Origin: Pseudoalteromonas shioyasakiensis
GTDB lineage: Bacteria > Pseudomonadota > Gammaproteobacteria > Enterobacterales > Alteromonadaceae
Length of the DNA stretch: 64,000 bases
Direction: 5' to 3'
NCBI RefSeq assembly: GCF_024518675.1
Contig: NZ_JANIGL010000002.1
Span: forward strand, 434,001 to 498,000
Every line of letters begins with the position of its first letter. Positions within the stretch are counted from its first letter, which is position 1. The translations under genes were made by a program, and so were the position numbers. The notes under the pieces were generated by a model. The model searched no databases, was not told the origin of the DNA, and worked only from the letters and a program-made list of their open reading frames with translations. Shown here one piece after another: positions 36,918 through 46,068 of the stretch.

Positions 36918-38543
36918 ATGCCTAAATCTTTACCACAAACGAGTATTCGAAAAGCGCTGATCAGTGCAGTCATGTTTGTTACTGCTCTTTGTTTATCGCT
37001 GTCTATTTCAATCTCGACCTATCTTGATGTTAAAGAGCAAAAGCAATTAATAATTAATAAGCTAAATATCCTTGCTGAAATCGTCGCATTTAATGCACAA
37101 ATCACTGTTTTATTTGATGACATAAAAACTGAAGAGCAACGTTTAAAGTCATTTGAAACTATTCCTCTAGTTAAAAACATACATATTTACGCTATTGATG
37201 AAGTGTCAAATAAAGCGGTGTTTTTTACCAGCTTTAATGCCAAGAAAACCGCGCCGGTACCTCTTCGGGTTGATAATATTGACCAGTTAAAAGAAGCTAA
37301 GGTGACTGGTGATCAAGTTGAGCTCATAAAACCAATACTCTATGAAGGGGAAATAAAAGGGTATGTATATATTCGTGGTGGTTTAGAGCGCCTCAATAAC
37401 TATATAAACAAAAAAATACTCATCGACATTTTATTAACCTTATTTGTTTTAGTGTTAGTATATTTTGTTGCTAAGCACATTCAAAAACGTATCGCCAACC
37501 CTATTGATGAATTAAGTGTGTTATTACAAGATGTTTCTAAAAACCACAACTACAATGCCCGTGCTCCAAGAACCAACATAACAGAAATAAATACCCTCGC
37601 TAATAGTTTGAATATCATGCTTACCCGTACGCAAAACCAGATTGAGCGTCACAAAAATGATAAGCAAGAAATTAAGCAACTTAACCAAAGTTTAGAAGAA
37701 AAAGTTAACCAGCGAACAATTGCCCTACGAGAAGCAAATCAAGAACTCCTCAATACACTAGAGCGCATGCACCAATATCAAAACCAAATTGTAGAGAGTG
37801 AAAAAATGGCTTCACTTGGACAAATGGTGGCAGGTGTTGCCCATGAAGTTAATACTCCTATTGGTTTAGGTATTACTGGCTCAACGCTATTACGTGACAA
37901 ACTTGCCGAGATAAACTCAGGGTTTGAAAACAAAACCTTAACCTCGAGTCAGTTAAAACGCTTTATTGATGATGGAATAGAAAACCTAGATTTAATTTAT
38001 CGTAACTTAAACCGAGCTGCAGAACTGGTATCGAGCTTTAAAAAGGTGGCAGTAAACCAAGATGGCGAATTGAATGCCATTGTTAACGTTAAAGAGCTCA
38101 TCAGTGATGTCTTATTATCGATGCGTACAGAAATCCAAGAAAAAGACCCTGAGGTGACTGTTCATTGCCCGTCCGAGTTAATATTCGAAACGAAAGTAGG
38201 CCCGTTGCAACAAGTGCTACAACAGTTGATCAGTAATTCAATCATTCATGGTTTTAAGGATGATATAGGCAATGAAATTGAATTCACTATAGAGCGCACT
38301 GAAAGCAGCCTGATTATTCACTACCATGATAATGGGATTGGCGTTGATAAAACCATTAAAAAACGTATTTTTGATCCCTTTGTCACAACTAAACGTGGTG
38401 AAGGTGGCAGTGGTTTAGGTATGCATTTGGTTTATAACCTAGTAACCCAAGCCCTAGGCGGTAATGTTTACTACGATGAGCAAGAAAAAACAGGCACCCG
38501 CTTTATTATAACGCTGCCTCACAAGCAGGCTGGTATAAAATGA
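36918..38543 (+). CDS. CHASE8-type sensor histidine kinase coupled to a YfiR-like protein
   Basis: This 541-residue protein has helix 1 at about 13-33, then a periplasmic domain (about 35-160) with the CHASE8 pattern known from YfiN (NILAEIVAFNAQITVLFDD, then EEQRLKSFETIPLVKNIHIYAID). Helix 2 lies at about 165-187, then a HAMP region, a coiled coil, the H-box with H309 (GVAHEVNTPIG) and an ATPase domain (GEGGSGLGMHLV). No receiver is attached. Its stop codon overlaps the YfiR-like start by 4 bp (ATGA). The sensing domain plus YfiR neighbour implies that YfiR controls this kinase as it controls the YfiN cyclase; that is an inference. A cognate response regulator is not obvious; ArcA lies 106 bp after the partner gene. 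Confidence 0.82.
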   Translation: MPKSLPQTSIRKALISAVMFVTALCLSLSISISTYLDVKEQKQLIINKLNILAEIVAFNAQITVLFDDIKTEEQRLKSFETIPLVKNIHIYAIDEVSNKAVFFTSFNAKKTAPVPLRVDNIDQLKEAKVTGDQVELIKPILYEGEIKGYVYIRGGLERLNNYINKKILIDILLTLFVLVLVYFVAKHIQKRIANPIDELSVLLQDVSKNHNYNARAPRTNITEINTLANSLNIMLTRTQNQIERHKNDKQEIKQLNQSLEEKVNQRTIALREANQELLNTLERMHQYQNQIVESEKMASLGQMVAGVAHEVNTPIGLGITGSTLLRDKLAEINSGFENKTLTSSQLKRFIDDGIENLDLIYRNLNRAAELVSSFKKVAVNQDGELNAIVNVKELISDVLLSMRTEIQEKDPEVTVHCPSELIFETKVGPLQQVLQQLISNSIIHGFKDDIGNEIEFTIERTESSLIIHYHDNGIGVDKTIKKRIFDPFVTTKRGEGGSGLGMHLVYNLVTQALGGNVYYDEQEKTGTRFIITLPHKQAGIK

Positions 38544-39064
38544 GTTTAAGGCTGGCGTTACTGAGCATTGTGTTATGTGCTCCATTTAGCATTTTTGCAA
38601 AGTCTCCTGAGCAGGTGAAATCCGCTTTTTTATACCAAATAAGTAAGTTTGTTGAATTCACCAAAGCTGACGAAAACCAAGCAATGAGCTTTTGCTTTTA
38701 TGACATCAAACAAGGTTTAGGCGCCGTTTTAAAGAACACACCTTCATTAAAAATTAACAATAAGCCCATCAAGGTAGTTTTAATAGATAAAAAACAGCAA
38801 ATTTCTGAACTTTCTCGCTTTTGTGATATCACATACATTGATGAAACAGAAGAAGATGATATAATTCCACTTTGGATCGATACCATTTCGTCAGACACCT
38901 TAACAGTTGGTGAGAGTATCAATTTTTTAGAAAAGGGTGGCATTGCTGCTTTGATCCAAGAAGGGAATAAAATCCGACTGTATATCAATAAACAGCAGTT
39001 ATTGCGTAGTAGTTTTAAAGTGCAATCTCGGTTATTAGCTGTTTCGAAGTTTTATCCAAATTGA
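38540..39064 (+). CDS. YfiR/DUF4154 family periplasmic protein
   Basis: This 174-residue protein has a signal peptide ending FAK (about residue 20). The mature part follows the DUF4154 (YfiR) pattern: VKSAFLYQISKFVEF, a cysteine at 52 (SFCFYD), a cysteine at 95 (RFCDITYID), DTLTVGESINFLEKGGIAALIQEGNKIRLYIN and a final SSFKVQSRLLAVSKF. The two cysteines correspond to the redox-sensitive disulfide positions of Pseudomonas YfiR. In YfiBNR this protein binds the periplasmic domain of the diguanylate cyclase YfiN and inhibits it. Here it is translationally coupled to a histidine kinase with that same kind of sensor domain. Confidence 0.85.
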   Translation: MSLRLALLSIVLCAPFSIFAKSPEQVKSAFLYQISKFVEFTKADENQAMSFCFYDIKQGLGAVLKNTPSLKINNKPIKVVLIDKKQQISELSRFCDITYIDETEEDDIIPLWIDTISSDTLTVGESINFLEKGGIAALIQEGNKIRLYINKQQLLRSSFKVQSRLLAVSKFYPN

Positions 39065-39169
39065 TTTACTTGTTAACAAATGGATATACTCCTATAATCT
39101 CTGTATTCGGTTTTATAATACAATGCCGAATTAATTGTAAATAAAATATTCCGAAAAGGTTAATTAATA

Positions 39170-39886
39170 ATGCAAACGCCAGTCATTCTGATTGTAGAGG
39201 ATGAAGACGTAACTCGACTAAACCTCGTTAGTTTATTTGAAGCTGAAGGTTATAAAGTTATTGAAGCCATAGATGGCGATGACATGCATGACAAGCTTAC
39301 AAATAATGATGATGTGAATCTTGTAGTTATGGATATCAACCTACCAGGTAAAAACGGGCTTATATTAGCGCGTGAGTTACGTCAAAAGCGTAACGTTGGA
39401 CTCATTTTCCTAACTGGTCGTGATAATGATGTAGACCGTATTTTAGGCCTTGAAATTGGTGCTGACGACTATATTACTAAGCCGTTTAATCCGCGTGAAC
39501 TTACTATTCGTGCTCGTAACTTAATTTCTCGTACTGCTCTTGGCGGTGAAGAAACTAATATCGAAACGAATGGTGTTATCACGTTCAATGGCTGGGAGCT
39601 TGACGAAAATAGCCGTTGTTTAACATCTCCAAATGGCGATGCTAAACGTCTTCCTAAAGGCGAATATAGAGCACTACGTTTAATGCTAGATTCTCCAGGT
39701 CGTATTTTTAGCCGTGAACAGCTAATTAAGCATATGACTGGCCGTGAATTACGTGCTAATGACCGTACAGTAGATGTTACTATTCGTCGTATTCGTAAGC
39801 ACTTTGAAAGTGACAACAGCACCTCTGAATTGATCAGTACTATTCACGGTGAAGGTTATCGCTTCATCGGTAAAATCGACAGCTAA
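39170..39886 (+). CDS. arcA: Response regulator ArcA
   Basis: This 238-residue protein has an N-terminal receiver with the acidic pair at 11-12 and phospho-acceptor D55 ([12 protein letters not shown]), lysine in [13 protein letters not shown], and a C-terminal winged helix with the ArcA-typical [25 protein letters not shown]. With ArcB it controls respiratory metabolism according to redox state. In this genome it faces arcB across only 26 bp. The gene has its own 105-bp upstream region. Confidence 0.95.
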   Translation: MQTPVILIVEDEDVTRLNLVSLFEAEGYKVIEAIDGDDMHDKLTNNDDVNLVVMDINLPGKNGLILARELRQKRNVGLIFLTGRDNDVDRILGLEIGADDYITKPFNPRELTIRARNLISRTALGGEETNIETNGVITFNGWELDENSRCLTSPNGDAKRLPKGEYRALRLMLDSPGRIFSREQLIKHMTGRELRANDRTVDVTIRRIRKHFESDNSTSELISTIHGEGYRFIGKIDS

Positions 39887-39903
39887 AAAGTTGTTGTTTA
39901 ACC

Positions 39904-39931
39904 TACAGCAGTTACTTATCTAACTGCTGTA
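39904..39931. terminator. Shared hairpin between arcA and arcB
   Basis: TACAGCAGTTA and TAACTGCTGTA (11 bp) flank CTTATC. The right part includes the last arcB codons and stop. It is the likely transcript end for both convergent genes. Confidence 0.6.
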
Positions 39932-42236
39932 AGAATAAATGAAGGGCTTGCTGTCCTTCATTTATTTTTTCTGTAAGCTGTGTTAACCAATCTTGTAAAA
40001 CTTCATCACTTTGCTCAAGCGCACCATGCTCCATCATTTTAGCATGTAGCTGAACATCATTAAGCCCCACGGAACCAGCTGCACCTTTAAGCTTATGCGC
40101 AACCGACTTATACTCTTCTCTATCACCTTGCGCTAATGTATTTGCCAACTCCTGCTGGTATTGAGGGTTTAACTTGGCAAATAAGTTACTACTACGCTTG
40201 AATACCTCAATGCCCATTGAATTAACAAAGTCTTCTATAGTTTCAATATCTAATAAATCGACATTTATCTGAGCATAATCCGCTGCTGATACAGTTAAAC
40301 GGGTTTCATCGCATTGTTGTGCTTGTTTAATATCAAACAGCTCAGCAAGCATTTTATCCAATTTAGTGGTGTTGATTGGCTTTGCAAGTGCACCTTGAAT
40401 TGAGATGCCCTCTAACTCCTCTTCTGCGCTGCGCACATTTGCAGTTAAAGCGACGATAGGAAGTTTATCAAAGTAACTATCAGAGCGAATTTGTCTAGCA
40501 ACCTCATCACCATTTATATCTGGTAATTGCATATCTAATAGGACTAAATCGAGATCATCCTCAGTTTCAACAAACGATAATGCATCTTCACCTGTTTCAG
40601 CCCAAATGACTTCATGACCGCGTTGTTCAAGCAAGTTAGTAGCAATTTCTGCATTGAGCGGCACATCTTCGACTAATAATATATTAAGGCTACGACCGGC
40701 ATAACTTTGCTCTGTGGGAGCTACACATAAAGCCAGTGGCACTTCAACGGCAAAGCAGCTTCCCTCTCCTTCTGTACTGTTAACCCGAATTTGGCCATTC
40801 ATCGCAGTAACAAGTGCTTTAGTAACTGCCAAGCCAATTCCTGAGCCGATAGCATTCGTACCATTTACATCTGGTGCTTTATAGTACATGTCAAAAATGC
40901 GTTGTAATTGTTCTTGCGGTATCCCTTGTCCAGTATCGGTGACTTTCATCACTAACCACGTACCGTCAGCGCGGTTCTCTCTAATACAAGATAATTCTAC
41001 TCGCCCTTGCTGCGTAAACTTAACGGCATTATTAATTAAATTCCAAACAACTTGGCGCAAACGGGTAGGATCAAGCGAAGCATAAATATCTAAAATGCCT
41101 TTACGTTCTATCTCAAATTCAAGTCCTTTTTGCTCTGCAATGAGGCCAGCAAAATTCACAACATCATTAATAAAGTCAGAAACATTAATCGGCGCAGTAA
41201 CTATATCTAGCTGCTCTCGGTCTATTTTGTCCAAATCAATAATATCATTAAAAATATTACCTAAGGTTTCAGCACTCGAAAAAACCGTGTTACACCAGCT
41301 GCGCTGCTGCTTATCAAGCTCAGTATCTAGCAGCATACGAGTGAGACCCACTATCCCATTAAGTGGAGTTCTTAGTTCGTGACTTAAAGTCGCAATAAAT
41401 TTACCTTTGTCTTTATAAGCTGTTTCTAACGCTTGAGCAGCTTCTTTACGACTTGTAATATCTCGGCCAAACGCCAGTAAACCGATGTATTCGCCTTCAT
41501 CGTTGATGAAAGGTAACTTACGCATTTCAAACCAGCGATTTTCTTTGTCTACTGGGTACTCCACATCTAAGGTGAGGGCTTGATGTGTCTCTTCAACCTT
41601 GTTATCTGTTCTTAATACCTCTGGTAAATAAGATTTTGGGTATATTTGTTCCGCTGTTTTGCCAATCAGTTCGGTAGCTGGTTTGCCAATGACTTTCTCG
41701 AACATTTTATTACAACCAGCAAATACACCATTATTATCACGGTAGTAAAATAGATCGGGCGATGAATCAACAATAGAGCGCAATAACATGCCTTGTTGAG
41801 CAAGCTCTTGCTGAGTTTTCTTACGTTCAGCAATTTCGCGTCTAAGCTCCTCAATTGCACGGTGCTTGGCATGAAATGCCATTTTACGCTCATCAATCTC
41901 GACATTAAGTCGAGTGATATTATCTTTTAATGTTTGGTTTAATAACTTTTCTTGCTTGGTCGCGCTATCAAGGTAGGCGTAAGAGGCATCGAGCTGACGG
42001 ATTGAGTTAATAATTACACTAATCATGATCGGTGAAACAACCGCGGTAAAAAATAACATAGCGAGTACATCAACAATGACTACGTGACCGACTGCAACAT
42101 AATAAAACATACAGGCTAAAATCAACGAAACAACTAACAGCAAGACGTAACAAATGGCTGCTGTTTTAAATTCACCAAAACGAGTGATTAAACTTGAAAG
42201 CATTCGAGCCCAAGGGCTCAAAGAAGAATCGATCAT
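39912..42236 (-). CDS. arcB: Aerobic respiration control sensor kinase ArcB
   Basis: This 774-residue tripartite kinase (E. coli ArcB 778) has two N-terminal membrane helices with a very short periplasmic turn, a coiled-coil linker, a PAS domain (about 150-265, LFYYRDNNGVFAGCNKMFEKVIG), the kinase with H286 (LSHELRTPLNG), a receiver with D568 (LLDMQLPDING) and an HPt domain with H714 (AHKLKGAAG). These match the three phosphorelay positions of ArcB. It autophosphorylates under low oxygen through quinone redox state and passes phosphate to ArcA, encoded convergently beside it. The linker cysteines used in E. coli redox control are not obvious here. Confidence 0.93.
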   Translation of the reverse strand: MIDSSLSPWARMLSSLITRFGEFKTAAICYVLLLVVSLILACMFYYVAVGHVVIVDVLAMLFFTAVVSPIMISVIINSIRQLDASYAYLDSATKQEKLLNQTLKDNITRLNVEIDERKMAFHAKHRAIEELRREIAERKKTQQELAQQGMLLRSIVDSSPDLFYYRDNNGVFAGCNKMFEKVIGKPATELIGKTAEQIYPKSYLPEVLRTDNKVEETHQALTLDVEYPVDKENRWFEMRKLPFINDEGEYIGLLAFGRDITSRKEAAQALETAYKDKGKFIATLSHELRTPLNGIVGLTRMLLDTELDKQQRSWCNTVFSSAETLGNIFNDIIDLDKIDREQLDIVTAPINVSDFINDVVNFAGLIAEQKGLEFEIERKGILDIYASLDPTRLRQVVWNLINNAVKFTQQGRVELSCIRENRADGTWLVMKVTDTGQGIPQEQLQRIFDMYYKAPDVNGTNAIGSGIGLAVTKALVTAMNGQIRVNSTEGEGSCFAVEVPLALCVAPTEQSYAGRSLNILLVEDVPLNAEIATNLLEQRGHEVIWAETGEDALSFVETEDDLDLVLLDMQLPDINGDEVARQIRSDSYFDKLPIVALTANVRSAEEELEGISIQGALAKPINTTKLDKMLAELFDIKQAQQCDETRLTVSAADYAQINVDLLDIETIEDFVNSMGIEVFKRSSNLFAKLNPQYQQELANTLAQGDREEYKSVAHKLKGAAGSVGLNDVQLHAKMMEHGALEQSDEVLQDWLTQLTEKINEGQQALHLFLQQLDK

Positions 42237-42434
42237 ATATAAACTTGTCTCATGACTTTGGGTTATACCACCAATAGATAAATAACGTTTATTTAATTGA
42301 TGTAATTATATAAAAATTAAACTGACTCTACAGCTGTAAATAAATATAGCCAAATCCTAAATGCTATTTCTACAAGCGAACAATGTCAGATAAACTGATT
42401 TAAGTACGGTAAACGTGCCCATAACTTAATATTC

Positions 42435-42451
42435 AACATTTTCAAAATGTT
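42435..42451. promoter_or_regulatory. Palindrome in the arcB-folE2 intergenic region
   Basis: AACATTTTCAAAATGTT is a perfect 8-bp inverted repeat around one base, 164 bp upstream of folE2 and 199 bp upstream of arcB. It could be an operator for either divergent gene. The rest of this 378-bp stretch (42237-42614) is A+T-rich with no other recognisable element; no clear Zur-type site was seen. Confidence 0.35.
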
Positions 42452-42614
42452 AAAAAAGGGACTTGGTATATTCATTTGTATAGCTATTTTAGCATTTTTA
42501 CATTAGCAATTTTCATGTTCCGCGACGAAAACATAAAATTTTCATCTACTACGTACTTTTTAATTATTTCGTGTAAAATACCGCGCTTTACAATTGCCAA
42601 TAACGAGATTTTTC

Positions 42615-43535
42615 ATGCAAAGCAATATGCCCGATATAGCAGATACGGCTCCCGCCTTACAAACTGGTAAATTAGACTGGGTTGGTATGGCCGATATTGA
42701 GCTGCCATTTATTTTTGAATCTCGTGGCCTCGCTCCTGTTAATGTGAATGCTAAGGCACGCGCTTTTGTGAACTTACATAAAGAAGACGCCAAAGGTATC
42801 CATATGTCGCGCTTATTTTTAGCGCTAGATACACTTTCAACTGAGCAACAAGTAAACCCGCAAACAATTGCTCAAGCACTCGATACGTTTATATCAAGCC
42901 ATGAAGGTTTAGCGAATCAAGCTAAAATAGAGTTTAAATTTGAACTGCCACTACGTAGAAAGTCATTACTTAGCGGTAAAGCTGGCTGGAAGAGTTACCC
43001 TATATTATTAGAGGCAAAAATTGACCGCGGGCAACTAAGCTTTGAGTTAAGCTTAGATGTTACGTATTCTTCAACATGCCCATGCTCTGCTGCTTTAGCA
43101 CGCCAATTGATACAAAATGCTTTTGTTGAGAAATTTGAACAACAAGCACTAAACCATGAAGAGATACTGGCTTGGTTAGGCAGCACGGATGGCATTGTTG
43201 CCACCCCGCACTCCCAGCGTTCAATCGCTAATGTAAAAATAAAATTAGATCACACGATCACTGAGTTTGATATTTTAAGCTTGATAGATACCCTTGAGGG
43301 AGAGCTGAAAACCCCTGTACAAGCGGCAGTTAAGCGTGAAGATGAGCAAGAGTTTGCTCGTTTGAATGGGCAAAACTTAATGTTTTGTGAAGACGCAGCA
43401 CGCAAAATAAAAGCAGTACTCGAACAGAAAGAATATGCGGATTATTGGTTACAAATAAACCATTATGAGTCTTTGCATGCCCATGATGCTGTAGCCATTG
43501 CTGTAAAAGGCGTTGCTGGCGGTTACCAACCATAA
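42615..43535 (+). CDS. folE2: GTP cyclohydrolase FolE2 (type IB)
   Basis: About 306 residues from ATG 42615; an in-frame TTG seven codons earlier lacks support. MPDIAD near the start, LDWVGMADIELPF and the metal/catalytic cysteine in SSTCPCSAALARQL identify FolE2 rather than QueF. It makes 7,8-dihydroneopterin triphosphate for folate and queuosine synthesis and can use Mn2+ instead of Zn2+. In many bacteria folE2 is a zinc-limitation gene; here it stands alone and I saw no Zur-type box upstream, so it may be the main enzyme. FolE2 is related to the tunnelling-fold enzymes, so the only realistic alternative (QueF) was rejected on motifs. Confidence 0.92.
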   Translation: MQSNMPDIADTAPALQTGKLDWVGMADIELPFIFESRGLAPVNVNAKARAFVNLHKEDAKGIHMSRLFLALDTLSTEQQVNPQTIAQALDTFISSHEGLANQAKIEFKFELPLRRKSLLSGKAGWKSYPILLEAKIDRGQLSFELSLDVTYSSTCPCSAALARQLIQNAFVEKFEQQALNHEEILAWLGSTDGIVATPHSQRSIANVKIKLDHTITEFDILSLIDTLEGELKTPVQAAVKREDEQEFARLNGQNLMFCEDAARKIKAVLEQKEYADYWLQINHYESLHAHDAVAIAVKGVAGGYQP

Positions 43536-43617
43536 AAAACATGTAACTCCACAGCAACTAGGCACATTAATTGCTAAATAAGCTTAGAGTGTCAATTTGT
43601 TGTTGTGGAGTTACCGT

Positions 43618-44211
43618 ATGGAATTCGCTTTATTATCAATTTTAGTGTTAGTTGTTGGGGCATCTTTTGTTGCATCGAAGTTTACCGATGATGGCGGCAA
43701 TCCTTATCCCTTTACTCGTAAAGAAAGTGTGTTCACGCAAGTAGAAAGTGCATTTTTAAACTTACTGGAGCGTGCTGTTGGTGATCAATATAAAATTGTT
43801 AGTCGTGTAAAACTAATTGATATTATCGATTGTAAAAAAGGTTTATCAGTAAAAGCCAAGCGCGCAGCCATTGCCAAAGCTAAAAACAAACAGCTTGATT
43901 TTGTGTTGATAGACAAAGAAAAGCTAACCATTGTTGCCGCTGTTGATTTGGTCAATAATGCCAACAAAGATGGCCACAAAGCACAGCGCGATTGGTTTGT
44001 TAATGGCGCGCTAGAAGCCGCTGGCATTCCTCATATTCGTATGAAAGTTAAATCGGGCTATCGCCCTAGTGAAGTGCGTGATGCTATTATGTTTAAACTT
44101 GGTAAACCCGCGGTTCAAGCTGCGCGTCCTACTCGCAATAGAGCAACCAAGCCTGCTGTACTATCCCCTTCACAAGCAAAAGCACATTCAACGGCATTAG
44201 CAGAAATATAA
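43618..44211 (+). CDS. DUF2726 domain protein with N-terminal membrane anchor
   Basis: About 197 residues from ATG 43618, chosen because GGAG lies 7 bp upstream. One N-terminal hydrophobic segment (LLSILVLVVGASFVA) is followed by a DUF2726-type domain: LLERAVGDQYKIVSRVKLIDII, then QLDFVLIDKEKLTIVAAVDLVN and AAGIPHIRMKV. The core resembles a PD-(D/E)xK nuclease-like fold, but a complete active site cannot be confirmed by eye (D in LDFVLID, D in AAVDLVN). The C-terminus is basic and low-complexity. Function unknown. A strong terminator follows. Confidence 0.75.
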   Translation: MEFALLSILVLVVGASFVASKFTDDGGNPYPFTRKESVFTQVESAFLNLLERAVGDQYKIVSRVKLIDIIDCKKGLSVKAKRAAIAKAKNKQLDFVLIDKEKLTIVAAVDLVNNANKDGHKAQRDWFVNGALEAAGIPHIRMKVKSGYRPSEVRDAIMFKLGKPAVQAARPTRNRATKPAVLSPSQAKAHSTALAEI

Positions 44212-44233
44212 CAGCAGTAAATAAATCATATTT

Positions 44234-44261
44234 AAAAATGCGAGTTTAGGCTCGCATTTTT
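44234..44261 (+). terminator. Intrinsic terminator after the DUF2726 gene
   Basis: AAAAATGCGAG and CTCGCATTTTT form an 11-bp stem around TTTAGG, followed by further T. It also precedes mtnN by 59 bp. Confidence 0.88.
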
Positions 44262-44320
44262 GTTTTTTATTACTAACTTCACGTATAATCTTATCTATTC
44301 AATTCGAGGAATCAAAAATT

Positions 44321-45028
44321 ATGAATGTTGGTATTATTGGAGCAATGGAGCCAGAAGTTAAAATTTTGCGTGAGGCAATGCAAAACCCGCAAATCTTAAC
44401 TAAAGCAGGCTTTACTTTTTATACGGGTGAATTAGCTGGCAACACTGTTACTTTGGTTCAATCAGGTATTGGTAAAGTAGCATCCGCTATAGCAACAACA
44501 TTATTGATTGATAACTTTAACCCCGATTGCGTGATCAACACAGGCTCTGCCGGTGGTTTTGATCCATCACTTAGCGTTGGCGATGTGGTTATTTCGTCAC
44601 AAGTACGCCACCATGATGTGGATGTAACTGCGTTTGGTTATGAAATTGGCCAAGTTCCGCAAATGCCAGCTGGTTTTGCTGCACACCCTAAATTGATTGA
44701 AGCAGCAGAGCAAAGTATAGCTCAAATCAGTGACGTTAAGACGTTAATCGGTTTAATTTGTACTGGCGATTCATTTATGTGTGACCCTGTACGTATTGAT
44801 AAAGTGCGTGCTGATTTCCCAACTATGCTAGCTGTAGAAATGGAAGGTGCTGCGATTGCTCAAGTATGTCATAGCTTAGCAACCCCTTTTGTGGTTATTC
44901 GCTCTATGTCTGACATTGCAGGTAAAGAATCGCCGCAATCGTTTGAAGAATACTTAGAAACAGCATCAATCAACTCATCTAAAATGGTTGTTGCCCTTCT
45001 TGAAAAGCTAACAACGGTTAGTTTATAA
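44321..45028 (+). CDS. mtnN: 5'-methylthioadenosine/S-adenosylhomocysteine nucleosidase
   Basis: This 235-residue protein carries the general acid/base pattern of MtnN: E12 ([10 protein letters not shown]), the substrate-binding [38 protein letters not shown] and the catalytic Asp in RSMSDIAG. It cleaves methylthioadenosine, S-adenosylhomocysteine and 5'-deoxyadenosine, feeding methionine recycling and autoinducer-2 synthesis. The ribosome site is GAGGA, 8 bp upstream. A CbiB-like gene follows after 1 bp, so they are co-transcribed. Confidence 0.96.
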   Translation: MNVGIIGAMEPEVKILREAMQNPQILTKAGFTFYTGELAGNTVTLVQSGIGKVASAIATTLLIDNFNPDCVINTGSAGGFDPSLSVGDVVISSQVRHHDVDVTAFGYEIGQVPQMPAGFAAHPKLIEAAEQSIAQISDVKTLIGLICTGDSFMCDPVRIDKVRADFPTMLAVEMEGAAIAQVCHSLATPFVVIRSMSDIAGKESPQSFEEYLETASINSSKMVVALLEKLTTVSL

Positions 45029-45029
45029 G

Positions 45030-45974
45030 GTGTTACCCAATCTAGTTCAACAACATTTGGACTTTATTGTATTTATGATAGCGCTCCTGGTTGAGCGCTT
45101 TTTGCCTTTGAGCAGCTGGTATCATCCAAATACCTTTTTAAGTGTGGCTTTTCGCGCTTTAGGTAAACGTATTTATCGTGCAAAAGAACCTAAAAGCTAT
45201 CACTACTTATCATCAACATTATGTTTCAGCTTAGTGATTCTTGTAATCATGACTATTACAGTACTGCTGCTAGAATTTGCTTATTATCCTGAGTTACTCG
45301 CAGGTTTAATTTTATACATTTGTCTACAATGGCAAAGCCCGCAAAAAAAAGTGTTACGTATTGCTCGCTTAGTTAAACAAAATCAAAAAGCCACTGCACG
45401 AGAACTACTTAGCCCACTTGTAGCAAGAGATGTGAGTAAGCTCTCTAGTGCAGGAATATGTAAAGCTGCGATGGAAACATTTGCATTAAGAGTTGCTCGC
45501 CATTATTTTACGGTTATTTTTATCTATTTAGTATTTGGTGCTATGGCCACATTAAGTTATCACTTATTAAGCTTAATGCATCAAGCATGGCGTACTGACT
45601 TAACACCAAACAATCGCTTTTTAAAAACAATTTCAGCCCTATTATTTTTAATTGAGTGGCTACCTTTACGCTTACTTACCTTAACCATAGCTAGCAGTAA
45701 GGCCACGAAGCAAAGTATTCACTATATCAAACATTATGGTCGTCACTTTTATCAAAGTAATTCAGGTTGGTTACTCAGCGCATGCTCAGCATCCCTTGCT
45801 GTACAGTTAGGTGGGCCTGCAATCTATCAAAGTCAACGTTTCAACAAAATGCGCATTGGCATAGATAGGTTACCAAAAGCGGATGATTTAGCGGTACTTG
45901 TCAGTCGCTTTAATCAAGCTAGAGGATTTTGGTTATTAGTGATTATTGCTATTGAAATTCTAAAAACGATATAA
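45030..45974 (+). CDS. CobD/CbiB family membrane protein
   Basis: This 314-residue polytopic membrane protein starts at GTG 45030, directly after the mtnN stop; an ATG at the first helix (FMIALLVERF) would be an alternative. The pattern ERFLPLSSWYHP, LSPLVARDVSKLSSAGICKAAMETFALRVARHYFTVIF and the final DRLPKADDLAVLVSRFNQARGFW fits the CbiB/CobD (adenosylcobinamide-phosphate synthase) family, in a diverged form seen next to mtnN in related bacteria. Whether it acts in cobalamin synthesis is doubtful, because no other cobalamin genes are present in the window. It may act in nucleotide-loop assembly or have another role. Confidence 0.7.
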   Translation: MLPNLVQQHLDFIVFMIALLVERFLPLSSWYHPNTFLSVAFRALGKRIYRAKEPKSYHYLSSTLCFSLVILVIMTITVLLLEFAYYPELLAGLILYICLQWQSPQKKVLRIARLVKQNQKATARELLSPLVARDVSKLSSAGICKAAMETFALRVARHYFTVIFIYLVFGAMATLSYHLLSLMHQAWRTDLTPNNRFLKTISALLFLIEWLPLRLLTLTIASSKATKQSIHYIKHYGRHFYQSNSGWLLSACSASLAVQLGGPAIYQSQRFNKMRIGIDRLPKADDLAVLVSRFNQARGFWLLVIIAIEILKTI

Positions 45975-46000
45975 AAAAACCAGCCGAAGCCGGTTTGTGG

Positions 46001-46030
46001 ATAGCCAAACCACCTAGATGATTTGGCTAT
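46001..46030. terminator. Hairpin between the CbiB-like gene and tyrS
   Basis: ATAGCCAAA and TTTGGCTAT (9 bp) flank a 12-nt loop. It is preceded by a second weaker hairpin (about 45979-45997: ACCAGC and GCCGGT around CGAA). It is the likely end of both convergent transcripts. Confidence 0.55.
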
Positions 46031-46068
46031 ATTATTACTGAATTTTCATTCTTAGCTAAAGATTCTAA

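Noticed and set aside
42594..43535. Assignment of this gene as QueF (7-cyano-7-deazaguanine reductase).
   Set aside because: The motifs MPDIAD, LDWVGMADIELPF and STCPCS match FolE2; both share a tunnelling fold, which explains the first impression.
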